NCBI GenBank assembly: GCA_944391805.1
Contig: CALXUY010000091.1
Location: 1 to 37,133 of the forward strand
Length of the DNA stretch: 37,133 nt
Direction: 5' to 3'
From: an uncultured Clostridia bacterium
Lineage (GTDB): Bacteria > Bacillota > Clostridia > Oscillospirales > CAG-272
The translations under genes were made by a program, and so were the position numbers. The notes beneath the pieces are model-generated. The model did not search any database and had not been told where the DNA came from. It was given only the letters and a program-made list of their open reading frames with translations. This document shows, piece by piece, positions 7,613 through 16,487 of the stretch. Each line of letters begins with the position of its first letter. Position 1 is the stretch's first letter.

Positions 7613-9859
7613 TCAGAGACCGAGTATCCGGTCAAATAACGCCTCCGGAATGCCGTCCGGATAGCGGATGGCGGGAAGCTCCGGCGGGAGTTCCGCACGG
7701 GCTCCCGCGCTGAGCAGAAGTCCGCCGGCGGCCTGCTGGGTATTCAGCGCAAAGCGCACCCGTTCGTCATCGGGCAGGGAGGCTTCCCCGCACAGGATCA
7801 CGAGGCGGGCGGTCAGAATGGCACGCGAGAGCGGACCGGCGGCGGTGTCCTCATCGAGCACGCTGCACAGGAACCCATGCTGTGTCAGCCGCGCGGCCAG
7901 CGAACGCGCGCCGGCGTCGGCACGGTCGGCCACCAGCACAGCCTCGCACGGGTCGCTCCAGATCAGCGATTCTCCGGTCAGCGGGGGCAGAACGGCTTGC
8001 GCGTCGGCCTGCTCTTCCGGTGCCGCTATGACCTCGGCCACAAGTGAGAAGGGAAGCTGATCTTCCGACTCCAGCAGGATGGCCAACGGGATTTGATCTC
8101 CGAACAGAGAGGCGGGGTCGGTCATCCGTGCGGTCCGTCCGCCGCCCGACATGGACGCGAGCGCATCGGTCAGGCACTCGCCGCAGATCACGCGCGCGCT
8201 GTGAATCGCCCCCCGTGCGTGCCATGCGCCAAGGTCGGTGAGCAGACGGCGAAGCAGCGCAAAATCAGGCAGGCCGTCTCCGCCGACTGCCGGTGCGACA
8301 CAATAGACATGGTTTCCCACCGAGACAAGGCGGGAGGGGAGCGGGGAATGCTGACGGGATGCCGAGTGGGCCGCGGAGGGCTGTGTGCCGGAGGCGGCCG
8401 GCCGACCGGGGGCGCTTCCGCCGGCCGCGTAGGCAAATACGGTCAGCGCCGGATGCTCGGCTTTCCTGTCGGTCTGTATGGATGCCGTCGAAGCCGGAAG
8501 CCCCAGCTCGGTCTGCACCCGGTAAAGTCCGAGGATGGCTGCAACCGCCTCTCCGGTCTGCTCGGGAGAGAGCGGGCCGGCCGGGAGCTTCAGTCCGACT
8601 GCCAGCCGTTGGCGGGAGTAATCCTTGCCGGCCGCGGCAAGGGAGAGCACCGGAGCGAGTGCGGTTCGCAGCGCCGTGCGGAAAAAGGCTGAGCCGGTCT
8701 GCGCATGGGCTGCCGAGACCGTGCAGCTCCGCACGGTCAGCCGGTCCGATACGGCCTTCTCGGCCAGCAGATAGCGGCAGTGTGCGGCAGATGTCGGCGT
8801 GTGGTCCACTGCGTCTTGCCCGGGCGCGGCTTCGTCCGGCAGCCTGGCGATGACGGAGGAGCGGGAAAAGAGGCTTGCCAGAAAAGAGGTTTCCAGAGAA
8901 ACCGTCTGGCTGGGGGAGGACACCAGCGACGCTCGGGTGCCCGACGCGACATAGGCAAAGAGAAGAGGGTGAAAACCGGCCTCGGCGGCAGCCGTCGCAA
9001 CGGCTTTGGCGTGCGGCGCGGGAAGCGCCAGCAGCATGTAGTCGGCATAATGGCCGACCAGTGTGGAGAGCGGGACCGCCGGGCTGACCGGCAGCAGCCT
9101 GCGCAGGTCACAGCAGAACCCTCGGCAGAGCCGGAGCAGCGCGGGGAGGAGCCCCTCCTGCGGGATGGTCAGAATTCGCTTGACGCCTCCGGCAATGTCG
9201 GAGCGGCGCACAAAGGCCTCTGCAAGCGGGCGGTATTTCCACATCGGGAGATTGCCGCGGTGCAGGATCAGGAACTGGTCGCCTTCAGCGACGGCGGGCA
9301 GCTCACCTGTGCGCAGCAAAAGCGAAAAGTCCGAGTGCTCCGTCCCCACCGTGTCGCTCGTGCCGTCGGCGCGGATTCCGCTCAGCGAGTCGGGTGCGCT
9401 GCCTGCGCCGTTTCTGCCCGTCTCCCGGAGCGTCCTGTCCTCCTCAAAGCGGAGCCGGGGGGCGATATGGGGGAGCTCCGGAGACTTTCCGGCCCGGTTG
9501 AGATATGCGGAGGCCAGCCCCAGGGCCTCTCCGATTGTGATCGGAGCCGCGGCCGAAGGGGACAGCTCCCGCCGCTTGTTCATCATGTCGGAGTAGGTGG
9601 CTGCGGCAAAGGCGTCGTTGGTGTACAGCTCACGCAGCCCCGTGGCTGCCGCCGGGGCCGGCAGTGCGGCCAGCACGTCCAAAAGGCGTAGCACCTCAAC
9701 GGTCGGGTCCAGCCGCCGCTCATAGCTGCGGTAGTAGGAGGCGCAATGCGCCAGCATCTGCACGGACATCTGCAGCCCAAGCTGCTGACGCAGCGCTTCA
9801 AGCTGCTGGGCGTTCAGGTCGCAAAAGCGGTAGACAGGGGTGTTTTCGGTCTGATTCAT
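7613..9859 (-). CDS. Degenerate PurL-like (FGAM synthase family) protein, probably non-catalytic
   Basis: A 748-residue protein that I read as a divergent relative of the long clostridial PurL (usually about 1,200 residues). By memory of the family: residues 28-60 (GLQMSV...YERRLDPTVEVLRLLD) resemble the PurL linker helix pattern GLAMDL...EKRDPTITEI; residues 90-125 (RRELS...PITIGEALGLASAYL) resemble the stretch after it; and about 510-640 (NGLPDF-like GDGLPDFALLRRLL, ICGECLTDALASMSGGGR, SLFGDQIPLAILLE) resemble the second synthetase half. The SDHCRHTTF active-site loop expected after the linker helix is missing, and the C-terminal ~110 residues look like an eroded glutaminase domain. The catalytic purine role is therefore unlikely. 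Start ATG 9859 overlaps the mtaB stop by four bases, so it is translated with mtaB. No membrane segment or signal peptide. Confidence 0.55.
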   Translation of the reverse strand: MNQTENTPVYRFCDLNAQQLEALRQQLGLQMSVQMLAHCASYYRSYERRLDPTVEVLRLLDVLAALPAPAAATGLRELYTNDAFAAATYSDMMNKRRELSPSAAAPITIGEALGLASAYLNRAGKSPELPHIAPRLRFEEDRTLRETGRNGAGSAPDSLSGIRADGTSDTVGTEHSDFSLLLRTGELPAVAEGDQFLILHRGNLPMWKYRPLAEAFVRRSDIAGGVKRILTIPQEGLLPALLRLCRGFCCDLRRLLPVSPAVPLSTLVGHYADYMLLALPAPHAKAVATAAAEAGFHPLLFAYVASGTRASLVSSPSQTVSLETSFLASLFSRSSVIARLPDEAAPGQDAVDHTPTSAAHCRYLLAEKAVSDRLTVRSCTVSAAHAQTGSAFFRTALRTALAPVLSLAAAGKDYSRQRLAVGLKLPAGPLSPEQTGEAVAAILGLYRVQTELGLPASTASIQTDRKAEHPALTVFAYAAGGSAPGRPAASGTQPSAAHSASRQHSPLPSRLVSVGNHVYCVAPAVGGDGLPDFALLRRLLTDLGAWHARGAIHSARVICGECLTDALASMSGGGRTARMTDPASLFGDQIPLAILLESEDQLPFSLVAEVIAAPEEQADAQAVLPPLTGESLIWSDPCEAVLVADRADAGARSLAARLTQHGFLCSVLDEDTAAGPLSRAILTARLVILCGEASLPDDERVRFALNTQQAAGGLLLSAGARAELPPELPAIRYPDGIPEALFDRILGL

Positions 9860-11211
9860 AGCGGATTCCGGCTCCTTTCTTGGATGGGGGTGGTGGATGG
9901 GGCAAGCAGCTCGCCGGTGCATTGCGTGCCGTTGTTCGAGAGAATGCGCACCGGGAGCAAACGGGCGTGCAGAGACGCCCGGGAGGGGCAGGACACTTCG
10001 ATGAACTCCCGGGTGTGTCCTGTGGCGGTGCCGTTCTTCCAGGTTTCAAACAGAACCTCCACGGTTCTGCCGTTCATGCGGTCGAGAAGCCTGCGGCGGA
10101 TGTCTGCCTGCAGCTCGGCAAGCCGCGCGGCCCGCGCGTGCCGGATGTCTTCGGGAACCTGCCCCGGCATGGATGCTGCGGTTGTCCCGGCCCGTTCGGA
10201 GTAGGGGAAAATGTGGATGTTCAGAAATCCGACGGCCTCGGCAAAGCGCAGCGTCTGGTCAAATTCCTCCTCGGTCTCCTGCGGAAAGCCCACGATCATG
10301 TCGGCCGTGAGCTGCACATCCGGAATGGCCGCGCGCAGGCGGGCGATGCCGTCGAGCGCCATGCGGGTGTTGTATTTGCGCCGCATCCGGGCAAGCACGC
10401 CGTCCGAGCCGCTCTGCATGGAGAGGTGAAAGTGCGGGGCGAGCGAGCCGAGCGCGGCAATACGGCCGACAAAATCCGGCCGCAGCAGGGATGGGTCGAG
10501 CGAGCCGAGCCGCACCCGTCCCACGCCGGGGATGCGGTCGATGCGGCAGAGCAGGTCGGCAAGCGTACATCCGTTCAGATCCCGGCCGTAGGACGCGGTC
10601 TCTATCCCGGTCAGCACCAGCTCGCGGCAGCCCGCCGCGGTCAGCCGCCCGGCCTCGGCCAGAACCTCCTCCGGCGGCTTGGAGCGCACCCGTCCCCGCG
10701 CCGCGGGAATGATGCAGTAGGCGCAGCGGTTTTCACAGCCGTCCTCAATCTTGATATAGGCGCGGGTGCGTGCAAAGCGGGAGATCCGCATCGGCTCAAA
10801 GCCGTGCGCGTCGGGCGGTGCACAGTGCAGCTCGGGCGAGGCGTTTTTCCTGCCGGCGGCGGCCAGCGCCTCGGCTGCCCGCACAACCGCCAGCTTTTCG
10901 GAATTTCCGCATACAAAGTCCACACCCGGAATGGCGGCGATCCGCTCGGGCGACACCTGCGCGAGGCACCCCGTGACCAGAATCCAGGCCTGCGGGTTCC
11001 TTCGCAGGGCGCGGCGAATGATCTGACAGGATTTGCGGTCGGATTCGGCGGTGACGGTGCAGGTGTTGACGATGTAGAGGTCGCATACCTGCGCGGGAGA
11101 CTGCACCCGGAAGCCGCGCGCGGCCAGCGCCTCGGCAATCGCTTCGGATTCATACTGATTCACTTTGCATCCCAGGGTGTAAATTCCCGCGGTCAATTCG
11201 GCGTTGTGCAT
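9856..11211 (-). CDS. mtaB: tRNA t6A37 methylthiotransferase MtaB
   Basis: A 451-residue radical SAM methylthiotransferase converting t6A37 to ms2t6A37 in tRNAs reading ANN codons. Three-part layout: an N-terminal UPF0004 domain with cluster cysteines in YTLGCKVNQYES, VNTCTVT and VTGCLAQ; the radical SAM domain with IEDGCENRCAYCIIP (CxxxCxxC); and a C-terminal TRAM-like region (RTVEVLFETWKNGTATGHT). The signature TLGCKVNQYES separates MtaB from MiaB and RimO. SD gagga precedes ATG 11211. It acts on the product of the TsaB/TsaE pathway encoded 3.5 kb away on the same strand but under a separate promoter. Its stop overlaps the start of the PurL-like gene. Confidence 0.95.
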   Translation of the reverse strand: MHNAELTAGIYTLGCKVNQYESEAIAEALAARGFRVQSPAQVCDLYIVNTCTVTAESDRKSCQIIRRALRRNPQAWILVTGCLAQVSPERIAAIPGVDFVCGNSEKLAVVRAAEALAAAGRKNASPELHCAPPDAHGFEPMRISRFARTRAYIKIEDGCENRCAYCIIPAARGRVRSKPPEEVLAEAGRLTAAGCRELVLTGIETASYGRDLNGCTLADLLCRIDRIPGVGRVRLGSLDPSLLRPDFVGRIAALGSLAPHFHLSMQSGSDGVLARMRRKYNTRMALDGIARLRAAIPDVQLTADMIVGFPQETEEEFDQTLRFAEAVGFLNIHIFPYSERAGTTAASMPGQVPEDIRHARAARLAELQADIRRRLLDRMNGRTVEVLFETWKNGTATGHTREFIEVSCPSRASLHARLLPVRILSNNGTQCTGELLAPSTTPIQERSRNPL

Positions 11212-11245
11212 GGGCGTTCCTCTGTCGGTTGGTATTTGCCCCTTT

Positions 11246-11274
11246 ATTTTACCACGGATTTGGCTGAAAGTAAA
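11246..11274 (-). promoter_or_regulatory. Promoter of mtaB
   Basis: On the minus strand, TTTACT (11269-11274) and TAAAAT (11246-11251) with a 17-bp spacer; divergent from the upp promoter 40 bp away. Confidence 0.65.
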
Positions 11275-11314
11275 TAAATTTTACAAAAAAAGAACCGGAA
11301 AACAAAAATAGGGC

Positions 11315-11343
11315 TTGAAAAAATGCGGAATGCGTTGTATAAT
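11315..11343 (+). promoter_or_regulatory. Promoter of upp
   Basis: TTGAAA (11315-11320) and TATAAT (11338-11343) with a 17-bp spacer, 25 bp before the start codon. It places the transcript start downstream of the apparent upstream start at 11315. Confidence 0.8.
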
Positions 11344-11368
11344 GAATAGGAAAACGGAGGAGAGAACC

Positions 11369-11998
11369 ATGAGTGAGCTGCACATCGTCAATCATCCGCT
11401 TGTCGCGCACAAGCTCTCGATTATGCGGAACCAGAAGACTGGCTCCAAGGATTTCCGCGAGCTGCTGGAGGAAATCTCCATGCTGATGGGCTATGAGTTG
11501 ACGCGGGATCTGCCGCTGGAGCCTGTGGAAATCGAAACGCCGCTTGCCCGGATGCAGGCGAGCACCATTTCGGGCAAAAAGCTGGCCATTGTGCCGATTC
11601 TGCGCGCGGGGCTTGGTATGGTGGATGGGCTGCTCCGTCTGCTTCCGGTGGCAAAGGTGGGGCACATCGGCCTGTACCGGGATCCCGACACGCACCTGCC
11701 GGTGGAGTATTACTGCAAGCTGCCGCCCGACATCGGGGAGCGCCGCGTGATTCTGGCCGACCCGATGCTGGCCACCGGCGGCTCGGCCGCAGACGCGCTG
11801 ACCCTGCTCAAGCAGCACGGCTGCCGGAAGATCCGGTTTATGTGCCTTGTGGCCGCGCCCGAGGGAGTGCGCCGTGTGCAGTCCGAGCACCCGGATGTGG
11901 ACATTTTCACCGCGGCATTGGACCAGGGGCTGAACGACCACGCCTATATTGTTCCGGGGCTGGGAGATGCGGGGGACCGGATCTTCGGCACGCTTTGA
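11369..11998 (+). CDS. upp: Uracil phosphoribosyltransferase
   Basis: A 209-residue enzyme making UMP from uracil and PRPP (pyrimidine salvage). Typical features: [20 protein letters not shown] at the start, a flexible loop region followed by [30 protein letters not shown], the PRPP loop [16 protein letters not shown], and a C-terminal [16 protein letters not shown]. Length and ends are normal. The SD acggaggag fixes the start at 11369. It has its own promoter; a GC-rich hairpin follows. Confidence 0.96.
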   Translation: MSELHIVNHPLVAHKLSIMRNQKTGSKDFRELLEEISMLMGYELTRDLPLEPVEIETPLARMQASTISGKKLAIVPILRAGLGMVDGLLRLLPVAKVGHIGLYRDPDTHLPVEYYCKLPPDIGERRVILADPMLATGGSAADALTLLKQHGCRKIRFMCLVAAPEGVRRVQSEHPDVDIFTAALDQGLNDHAYIVPGLGDAGDRIFGTL

Positions 11999-12023
11999 CC
12001 GGGTATGATTCTGAAAAAGGGGG

Positions 12024-12056
12024 GCGGAGAAGCTGTCGCGGTTTCTCCGCTGTTTG
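12024..12056 (+). terminator. Hairpin between upp and the pseudouridine synthase
   Basis: GCGGAGAA (12024-12031) pairs with TTCTCCGC (12043-12050), followed by a weak T stretch (tgttt). It could partly terminate upp transcripts. It also covers the region where the SD of the next gene would be expected, so it may influence that gene's translation. Confidence 0.4.
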
Positions 12057-13043
12057 ATTCCGATGCGCATTCTCAAAATCAACCGCAATGACGCGGGGCA
12101 GCGGCTGGATAAGTTTTTGTCCAAGGCTGTAAAGGGGCTGCCGGCCTCGCTGATGTACAAATACATCCGTACCAAAAAAATCAAGCGCAACCGCGCCCGC
12201 ACGCATCCGGAGGAGATTCTCTGCGAGGGGGACGAGCTGGAGCTGTTCGTCCGGGACGAGTTTTTCGGCTCCCCCGAAAAGGACACGCAGGCCCTCCGCC
12301 GCATCGCGCCGAAGCTGGATATTGTGTATGAGGATGCGCACATCCTGCTGCTCAACAAGCGCCCCGGCGTGCTGGTGCATGAGGACGCCTCGGCGACCGA
12401 CAACACACTGCTGATGCATCTGCAGGCCTATCTGACCCAAAAAGGGGAGTACTGCCCTGAGCAGGAGCAATCCTTTGCGCCGGCGCTCTGCAACCGCATT
12501 GACCGCAACACCGGCGGAATTGTGATTGCCGCCAAAACCGCGGCCGGGCTGCGCGAGATGAATGAACGAATCCGGAACGACGAGGTGAAAAAATTTTACC
12601 TCTGCGCGGTGCACGGCAAAATGCCCCGGCGGCAGGACACCCTGCACGGCTGGCTCCGCAAGGACAGCGTCTCCAATACGGTGGAGGTCTCGGACGAGCG
12701 CCGCCCGGGCTGCAAGGAGATTGTCACAAGGTACCGCATTCTGCGCGAGCAGGGGGACCGGACTCTGCTCGAGGTGGAGCTGGTGACCGGCCGGACACAT
12801 CAGATCCGCGCGCATCTGGCGCACATCGGGCACCCGCTGCTGGGGGACGGAAAATACGGCGTCAACCGCGAGGACCGCGCGCAGGGCTACAAGCATCAGG
12901 CGCTTTACGCCTACCGTCTGCAATTCTGCTTTCACGGCGACGGGGGCGTGCTGGCGTATCTCCGGGGCAGACAGTTTGCACTCGACCCCGACGGCATTTG
13001 GTTTTTGAAGGATTTCGGATATCGGAAGGGGGAAACCATCTGA
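12054..13043 (+). CDS. RluD-family rRNA pseudouridine synthase
   Basis: A 329-residue enzyme that isomerises specific uridines in rRNA. It has an N-terminal S4 RNA-binding domain (NRNDAGQRLDKFLSKAV) and a RluA/RluD catalytic domain with IVYEDAHILLLNKRPGVLVH, the active-site Asp motif NRIDRNTGGIVIAAK, VTGRTHQIRAHLAHIGHPLLGDGKYG (split in two conserved blocks) and an aromatic C-terminal section. RluC and RluD substrates cannot be told apart here. Start choice is uncertain: TTG 12054 or ATG 12063, neither with a visible SD; the more natural N-terminus is MRILKIN at 12063. Its stop overlaps the lnt start by one base (TGATG). Confidence 0.9.
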   Translation: MIPMRILKINRNDAGQRLDKFLSKAVKGLPASLMYKYIRTKKIKRNRARTHPEEILCEGDELELFVRDEFFGSPEKDTQALRRIAPKLDIVYEDAHILLLNKRPGVLVHEDASATDNTLLMHLQAYLTQKGEYCPEQEQSFAPALCNRIDRNTGGIVIAAKTAAGLREMNERIRNDEVKKFYLCAVHGKMPRRQDTLHGWLRKDSVSNTVEVSDERRPGCKEIVTRYRILREQGDRTLLEVELVTGRTHQIRAHLAHIGHPLLGDGKYGVNREDRAQGYKHQALYAYRLQFCFHGDGGVLAYLRGRQFALDPDGIWFLKDFGYRKGETI

Positions 13044-14638
13044 TGGCTTTGTTTCTGCAAAAGCGGTATGCCATGCCGCTCCTGCTCGGCGGGGGTGCAA
13101 TTCTCACCGCGCTGACACTGGTATTTCCGCAGGTCGGCTTTCTCGAATGGGCCACGATGGTTCCCATGATCGCCGGAGCCTTTCTGCTCTGCGGCCGGGA
13201 GGGCGTGCGCCTGCGCAAATGCTACCTGTACGGTTTTTTTACGGTTTTCTGCTATTATTTTGTGCTCTACCATTGGTTCGTCCGGCTGTATCCGCTGGAC
13301 TTTGTGGGGCTGGATAACGCTTCGTCTCTGGCCGTGATTGTGGCCGGCTGGCTGGGGCTGAGCCTGCTGCAGGCTATTCCGGGCGGACTGATTTTTCTGT
13401 TCTTCCGGCTGATTCACAGGACCGGTGTGTTCGACCGGGCTCCGATGTTCAGACCCTTTGTGTTTGCCGCGCTCTGGGTGATTTTTGAATGGACGTCCAC
13501 CCTGAGCTGGGCCGGCGTGCCGTGGGGGCGGCTGTGCCTGGGGCAGATTGAGCTGCTGCCAATGGTGCAGCTTTCCTCGGCGTTTGGCTCCTATGCGGTC
13601 AGCTTTCTGCTGTTGGCCGTCAACGGGCTTGTCGCCTTTGCGCTCCTGTATCCCCGCCGTGAGGTGCTGTGCGGCGGGCTTGCCGTGGGGCTGGTGATCG
13701 GCAATCTGGTGTTCGGCGCCATTGCGATGAGCCTTCCCGCGGAGGAAGGGGAGACCGTCACCGCCGCGGTGATTCAGGGCAACATCAATTCGCATGAGAA
13801 ATGGGACGGGAACAGCGAGGACAGAATGCAGCAGGTGTATGCAGACCTGACCCGACAGGCGGCGGCCGAGGGAGCCGAGCTGGTTGTCTGGCCCGAGACC
13901 GCTCTGCCGTATGTGCTCAATACCAGCCGCTCCCTTCAAAACTTTGTATCCGGGCTGGCACAGGAGTGCGGCGTGACGCTGATTGTCGGCGCACTGTATG
14001 CCGACGACAGCGGCGAATACAACTCGCTTTATCTGGTCCATCCCGACGGCAGCATTGCGGAGCAGCACTACGACAAGCGGCATCTGGTGCCGTTCGGAGA
14101 ATATGTCCCTATGCGGGAGCTGATCATGACGCTGATCCCGCCGCTGGCCAATCTCTCGGCGCTCGACGATGATCTGACCCCCGGCAGCGGCTCGGCTCTG
14201 TTTTCCACCGAGTGGGGGGAGATCGGTTCGCTGATCTGCTTTGATTCCATCTATGAAATGCTGGGCTTGGAAAGCGTGCGGGACGGCGCCGGGCTGATGA
14301 TCATCTCCAGCAACGATTCGTGGTTTTACGATTCGGCCGCGGTCTACCAGCATCAGGCGCAGGCGCAGCTCCGCGCCATTGAGGAGGGCAGATACCTGCT
14401 CCGCGCGGCCAACACCGGTATTTCCACCGTGCTGGATCCGAACGGCCGCATTCTGCGCTGGATTGACCCGCTCGAAGAGGGCTATGCGGTGTGCGAGGTC
14501 AGCTTCCGGACCGGGAGGACGCTCTACAGCATCATCGGCAATCTGTTTGTCTATCTCTGCATTGCCCTGTGCACCGCGGCTCCCGTGGCTGGCGTTGTGC
14601 TGCGGAAGCGCGCGAACCGGCAGAATGCAAAAACGTAA
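13043..14638 (+). CDS. lnt: Apolipoprotein N-acyltransferase
   Basis: A 531-residue membrane enzyme that adds the third acyl chain to lipoproteins. The N-terminal ~230 residues hold about six membrane segments; the remainder is a nitrilase-type domain facing outward, closed by a last TM helix (NLFVYLCIALCTAAPVAGVV). The catalytic triad is visible: Glu in VVWPETALPY, Lys in YDKRHLVPFGEYVP and Cys in SLICFDSIYE. Lnt was long thought limited to Gram-negatives and actinobacteria but is annotated widely in Clostridia. Start ATG 13043 has SD ggaaggggg and overlaps the upstream stop by one base. Upstream start 12998 lies inside the previous gene and was rejected. Confidence 0.92.
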   Translation: MALFLQKRYAMPLLLGGGAILTALTLVFPQVGFLEWATMVPMIAGAFLLCGREGVRLRKCYLYGFFTVFCYYFVLYHWFVRLYPLDFVGLDNASSLAVIVAGWLGLSLLQAIPGGLIFLFFRLIHRTGVFDRAPMFRPFVFAALWVIFEWTSTLSWAGVPWGRLCLGQIELLPMVQLSSAFGSYAVSFLLLAVNGLVAFALLYPRREVLCGGLAVGLVIGNLVFGAIAMSLPAEEGETVTAAVIQGNINSHEKWDGNSEDRMQQVYADLTRQAAAEGAELVVWPETALPYVLNTSRSLQNFVSGLAQECGVTLIVGALYADDSGEYNSLYLVHPDGSIAEQHYDKRHLVPFGEYVPMRELIMTLIPPLANLSALDDDLTPGSGSALFSTEWGEIGSLICFDSIYEMLGLESVRDGAGLMIISSNDSWFYDSAAVYQHQAQAQLRAIEEGRYLLRAANTGISTVLDPNGRILRWIDPLEEGYAVCEVSFRTGRTLYSIIGNLFVYLCIALCTAAPVAGVVLRKRANRQNAKT

Positions 14639-14690
14639 CCGGAACCGTCCCGGGCGCCGACAAATGGGGCATTTGCACCCGTGTAAGTAA

Positions 14691-14998
14691 CGGCTTTCGT
14701 CAGTTAGATGAAAGTTTTGATCAACGTGCGCAGCACGTTTCACTTTCTTCAAAGAGTTTGAGGCGGCAAGCCGCCGGAAATTTTTGCTCCGCAAAAAGTT
14801 TCCCGGGGTCAAGGGCGAGTAGCCCTTTGGTCGCAAGGCGGCAGAGCCGCCGGAAATTTTGCATCGCAAAAGTTTCACTCCGCAGAGGGCGAAATTCCCC
14901 TATACGGCGGCGAACTCGCGAAGCGATTCGCGGATTTGCTTGCAAATCCTATTCTTATTTGCCAAGCTTTTGTGCAATTTTTATTTGATGCGCCTTTT
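14691..14998 (+). repeat. Structured dispersed repeat, copy A
   Basis: It begins CGGCTTTCGTCAGTTAGATG and ends ATTTTTATTTGATGCGCCTTT; the same boundaries define copy B at 27974-28217. Inside are repeated hairpin pairs: GGCGGC-aa-GCCGCC with TTTTTGC-tcc-GCAAAAA (14762-14801), and again GGCGGC-aga-GCCGCC with TTTTGC-atc-GCAAAA (about 14839-14873). The shared core AGGGCGAAATTCCCCTATACGGCG follows. No protein is encoded. It fills most of the 600-bp gap between lnt and the sugar kinase. Confidence 0.88.
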
Positions 14999-15042
14999 GT
15001 CTACAGTCGGTCTACAGTTCGGAACGCTGATCGCTTTTTTTC

Positions 15043-15080
15043 AAATGACCGCCGGGAGAGGCGGTCATTTGTTCGTTTCG
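15043..15080 (+). terminator. Terminator after the lnt transcript
   Basis: A perfect 11-bp stem AAATGACCGCC / GGCGGTCATTT with a 6-nt loop (15043-15070), followed by TTCGTTTCG. It is placed between the repeat and the sugar kinase promoter. Confidence 0.55.
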
Positions 15081-15109
15081 CAATTGGCGTTCAAAACGCG
15101 CGTCGGGTC

Positions 15110-15138
15110 TTGACGCGATTCCGGCAATGTGCTATAAT
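15110..15138 (+). promoter_or_regulatory. Promoter of the PfkB-family kinase
   Basis: TTGACG (15110-15115) and TATAAT (15133-15138) with a 17-bp spacer; about 95 nt of leader before the start codon. Confidence 0.85.
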
Positions 15139-15239
15139 GAAGGGAAAGCAGGGCAGAGCGGCAGGGATGCCGTACCGACGCCGCGCGTCTCCGCGCCGCT
15201 TGCAGGCGTGCGGCCCGCCGCCCCGGAAAGGAGCTTCCT

Positions 15240-16178
15240 ATGAAATCCATCACAACCGTTACACTCAATCCGGCGTTTGATCTTCACTATTACATGGAGT
15301 CGCTGGAGCTTGGAAAAGAAAATTACGTGCAGAGCATTCAGTGCGATGCGGGGGGAAAGGGCATCAACATCTCCCGCGCGCTGACCGTCAACGGTGTGGC
15401 CAACACTGCGTTTGCTGTGATCGGAGAGGAAAACGGAGCCTCCTTTGAGGCGGCGCTCCAGAGGGACGGCATTGTCTGCGTGCCCTTTTACACACCCGGA
15501 CGGATCCGGGAAAACATCACCCTGCACCCCGGGAAAGACCGGGAAACCCGCATCAGTCTGGATACCTTCCGTGTCCGCACGGAGCTTTTGGAGTCGGTTG
15601 AGCAGGAGTTGAACCGGCACTGCCGGCCCGGCGATCTGCTGGCTTTTGCCGGGCGGAACCCGCGCGGCCTCGGGAAGCCGGAAGTGCTCGGGATGCTCGG
15701 GCGGCTGATTTCCGCCGGCGTGCGGCTGGCGGTGGACTCCAATTCCTTCACCCCCGAAGATCTGCGGCTGCTTCGCCCGTGGCTCATCAAGCCGAACGAG
15801 CAGGAGATTGCGAGCTTTCTCGGTTCTTCGGTGCGCACCCCGGCCGAGGCGGCACAGGCCGCCGCGGAGCTGGTGCGTCAGGGCGTGGCCGAGCAGGTGA
15901 TGATCAGCCTTGGCGGGGAGGGGGCAGTCTGGTCGGACGGCGCGCGCCGTTTTGCCCTGACGGTGCCCCGGCTGGAGCATCCGGTCTCCACGATCGGGGC
16001 CGGGGACAGCACCATTGCCGGTTTTCTCGCGGCCAGCGCGCAGGGGCTGCCCCTCCCGGAGGTGCTGCAACAGGCTGTGGCCTTCGGCACGGCGGCCTGC
16101 ATGACGCCCGGCACACAGCCTCCCCGCCCGGAGGATGTTGCCGGGGTGCTGGCGGGCGTTCGGGTCGCTGCGATCTGA
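15240..16178 (+). CDS. 1-phosphofructokinase-type hexose kinase (PfkB family)
   Basis: A 312-residue ribokinase-fold sugar kinase. The N-terminus ITTVTLNPAFDLHYYM and the glycine-rich substrate loop CDAGGKGINISRALTVNG are those of the FruK/LacC/PfkB hexose-phosphate kinase group. WLIKPNEQEI and the ATP/anion-hole motif STIGAGDSTIAGFLAA complete the pattern; the Asp in GAGDS is the catalytic base. Substrate could be fructose 1-phosphate, tagatose 6-phosphate or fructose 6-phosphate. No PTS or fru genes are beside it, so the assignment stays at family level. SD ggaaaggag precedes the start. It is monocistronic, with its own promoter and a terminator. Confidence 0.88.
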   Translation: MKSITTVTLNPAFDLHYYMESLELGKENYVQSIQCDAGGKGINISRALTVNGVANTAFAVIGEENGASFEAALQRDGIVCVPFYTPGRIRENITLHPGKDRETRISLDTFRVRTELLESVEQELNRHCRPGDLLAFAGRNPRGLGKPEVLGMLGRLISAGVRLAVDSNSFTPEDLRLLRPWLIKPNEQEIASFLGSSVRTPAEAAQAAAELVRQGVAEQVMISLGGEGAVWSDGARRFALTVPRLEHPVSTIGAGDSTIAGFLAASAQGLPLPEVLQQAVAFGTAACMTPGTQPPRPEDVAGVLAGVRVAAI

Positions 16179-16232
16179 CGGGGCAGATGGGCGGAGGGCT
16201 TTGTGCTGTGTCCGTCGGGGGCCTCAAAGCCA

Positions 16233-16270
16233 CCGGGCAACGACCCGCGGTTGCCCGGTTTCCACTTTGC
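16233..16270 (+). terminator. Terminator after the PfkB-family kinase
   Basis: CCGGGCAAC (16233-16241) pairs with GTTGCCCGG (16250-16258), 8-nt loop, followed by TTTCCACTTT. Confidence 0.65.
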
Positions 16271-16310
16271 AGATCCGTCCCAAAAGGCCCGTCATTTTTT
16301 ACAGCAAAAT

Positions 16311-16326
16311 GTTAGTTCCTGCTAAC
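16311..16326. promoter_or_regulatory. Candidate iron box 1 (DtxR-type operator)
   Basis: GTTAGTTCCTGCTAAC, an inverted repeat of GTTAG with 6 bp between. It lies 58 bp upstream of the feo -35 element. It is one of three near-identical sites in the feo locus and resembles the TTAG...CTAA half-sites bound by DtxR/IdeR repressors. Confidence 0.7.
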
Positions 16327-16383
16327 AAACATCATTCATAATGCCAAAGTTGCGGGCATATGTAAAAATTTTTTCAAAATCGC

Positions 16384-16412
16384 TTGACAGAATGAGGAAA
16401 GCGTGCTATAAT
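16384..16412 (+). promoter_or_regulatory. Promoter of the feo operon
   Basis: A consensus TTGACA (16384-16389) and TATAAT (16407-16412) with a 17-bp spacer. A GTTAGN6CTAAC operator overlaps the expected start site just downstream, so the bound repressor would block initiation. Confidence 0.9.
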
Positions 16413-16421
16413 TTTTTCAGA

Positions 16422-16437
16422 GTTAGCGAAAGCTAAC
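16422..16437. promoter_or_regulatory. Candidate iron box 2 at the feo start site
   Basis: GTTAGCGAAAGCTAAC, a perfect 6-bp inverted repeat with a 4-bp centre, 10 bp after the -10 element. This is the usual position for repression of iron uptake by a metal-loaded DtxR-family protein. Confidence 0.75.
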
Positions 16438-16487
16438 ACCATTGCTCTATGCGGATGGCAAAGCAATCGGTAAGGAGGGATGAGGGA

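Noticed and set aside
12932..14878. Minus-strand open frame of 648 codons opposite lnt
   Set aside because: Antisense shadow of lnt running into the dispersed repeat; no start signal or family features.
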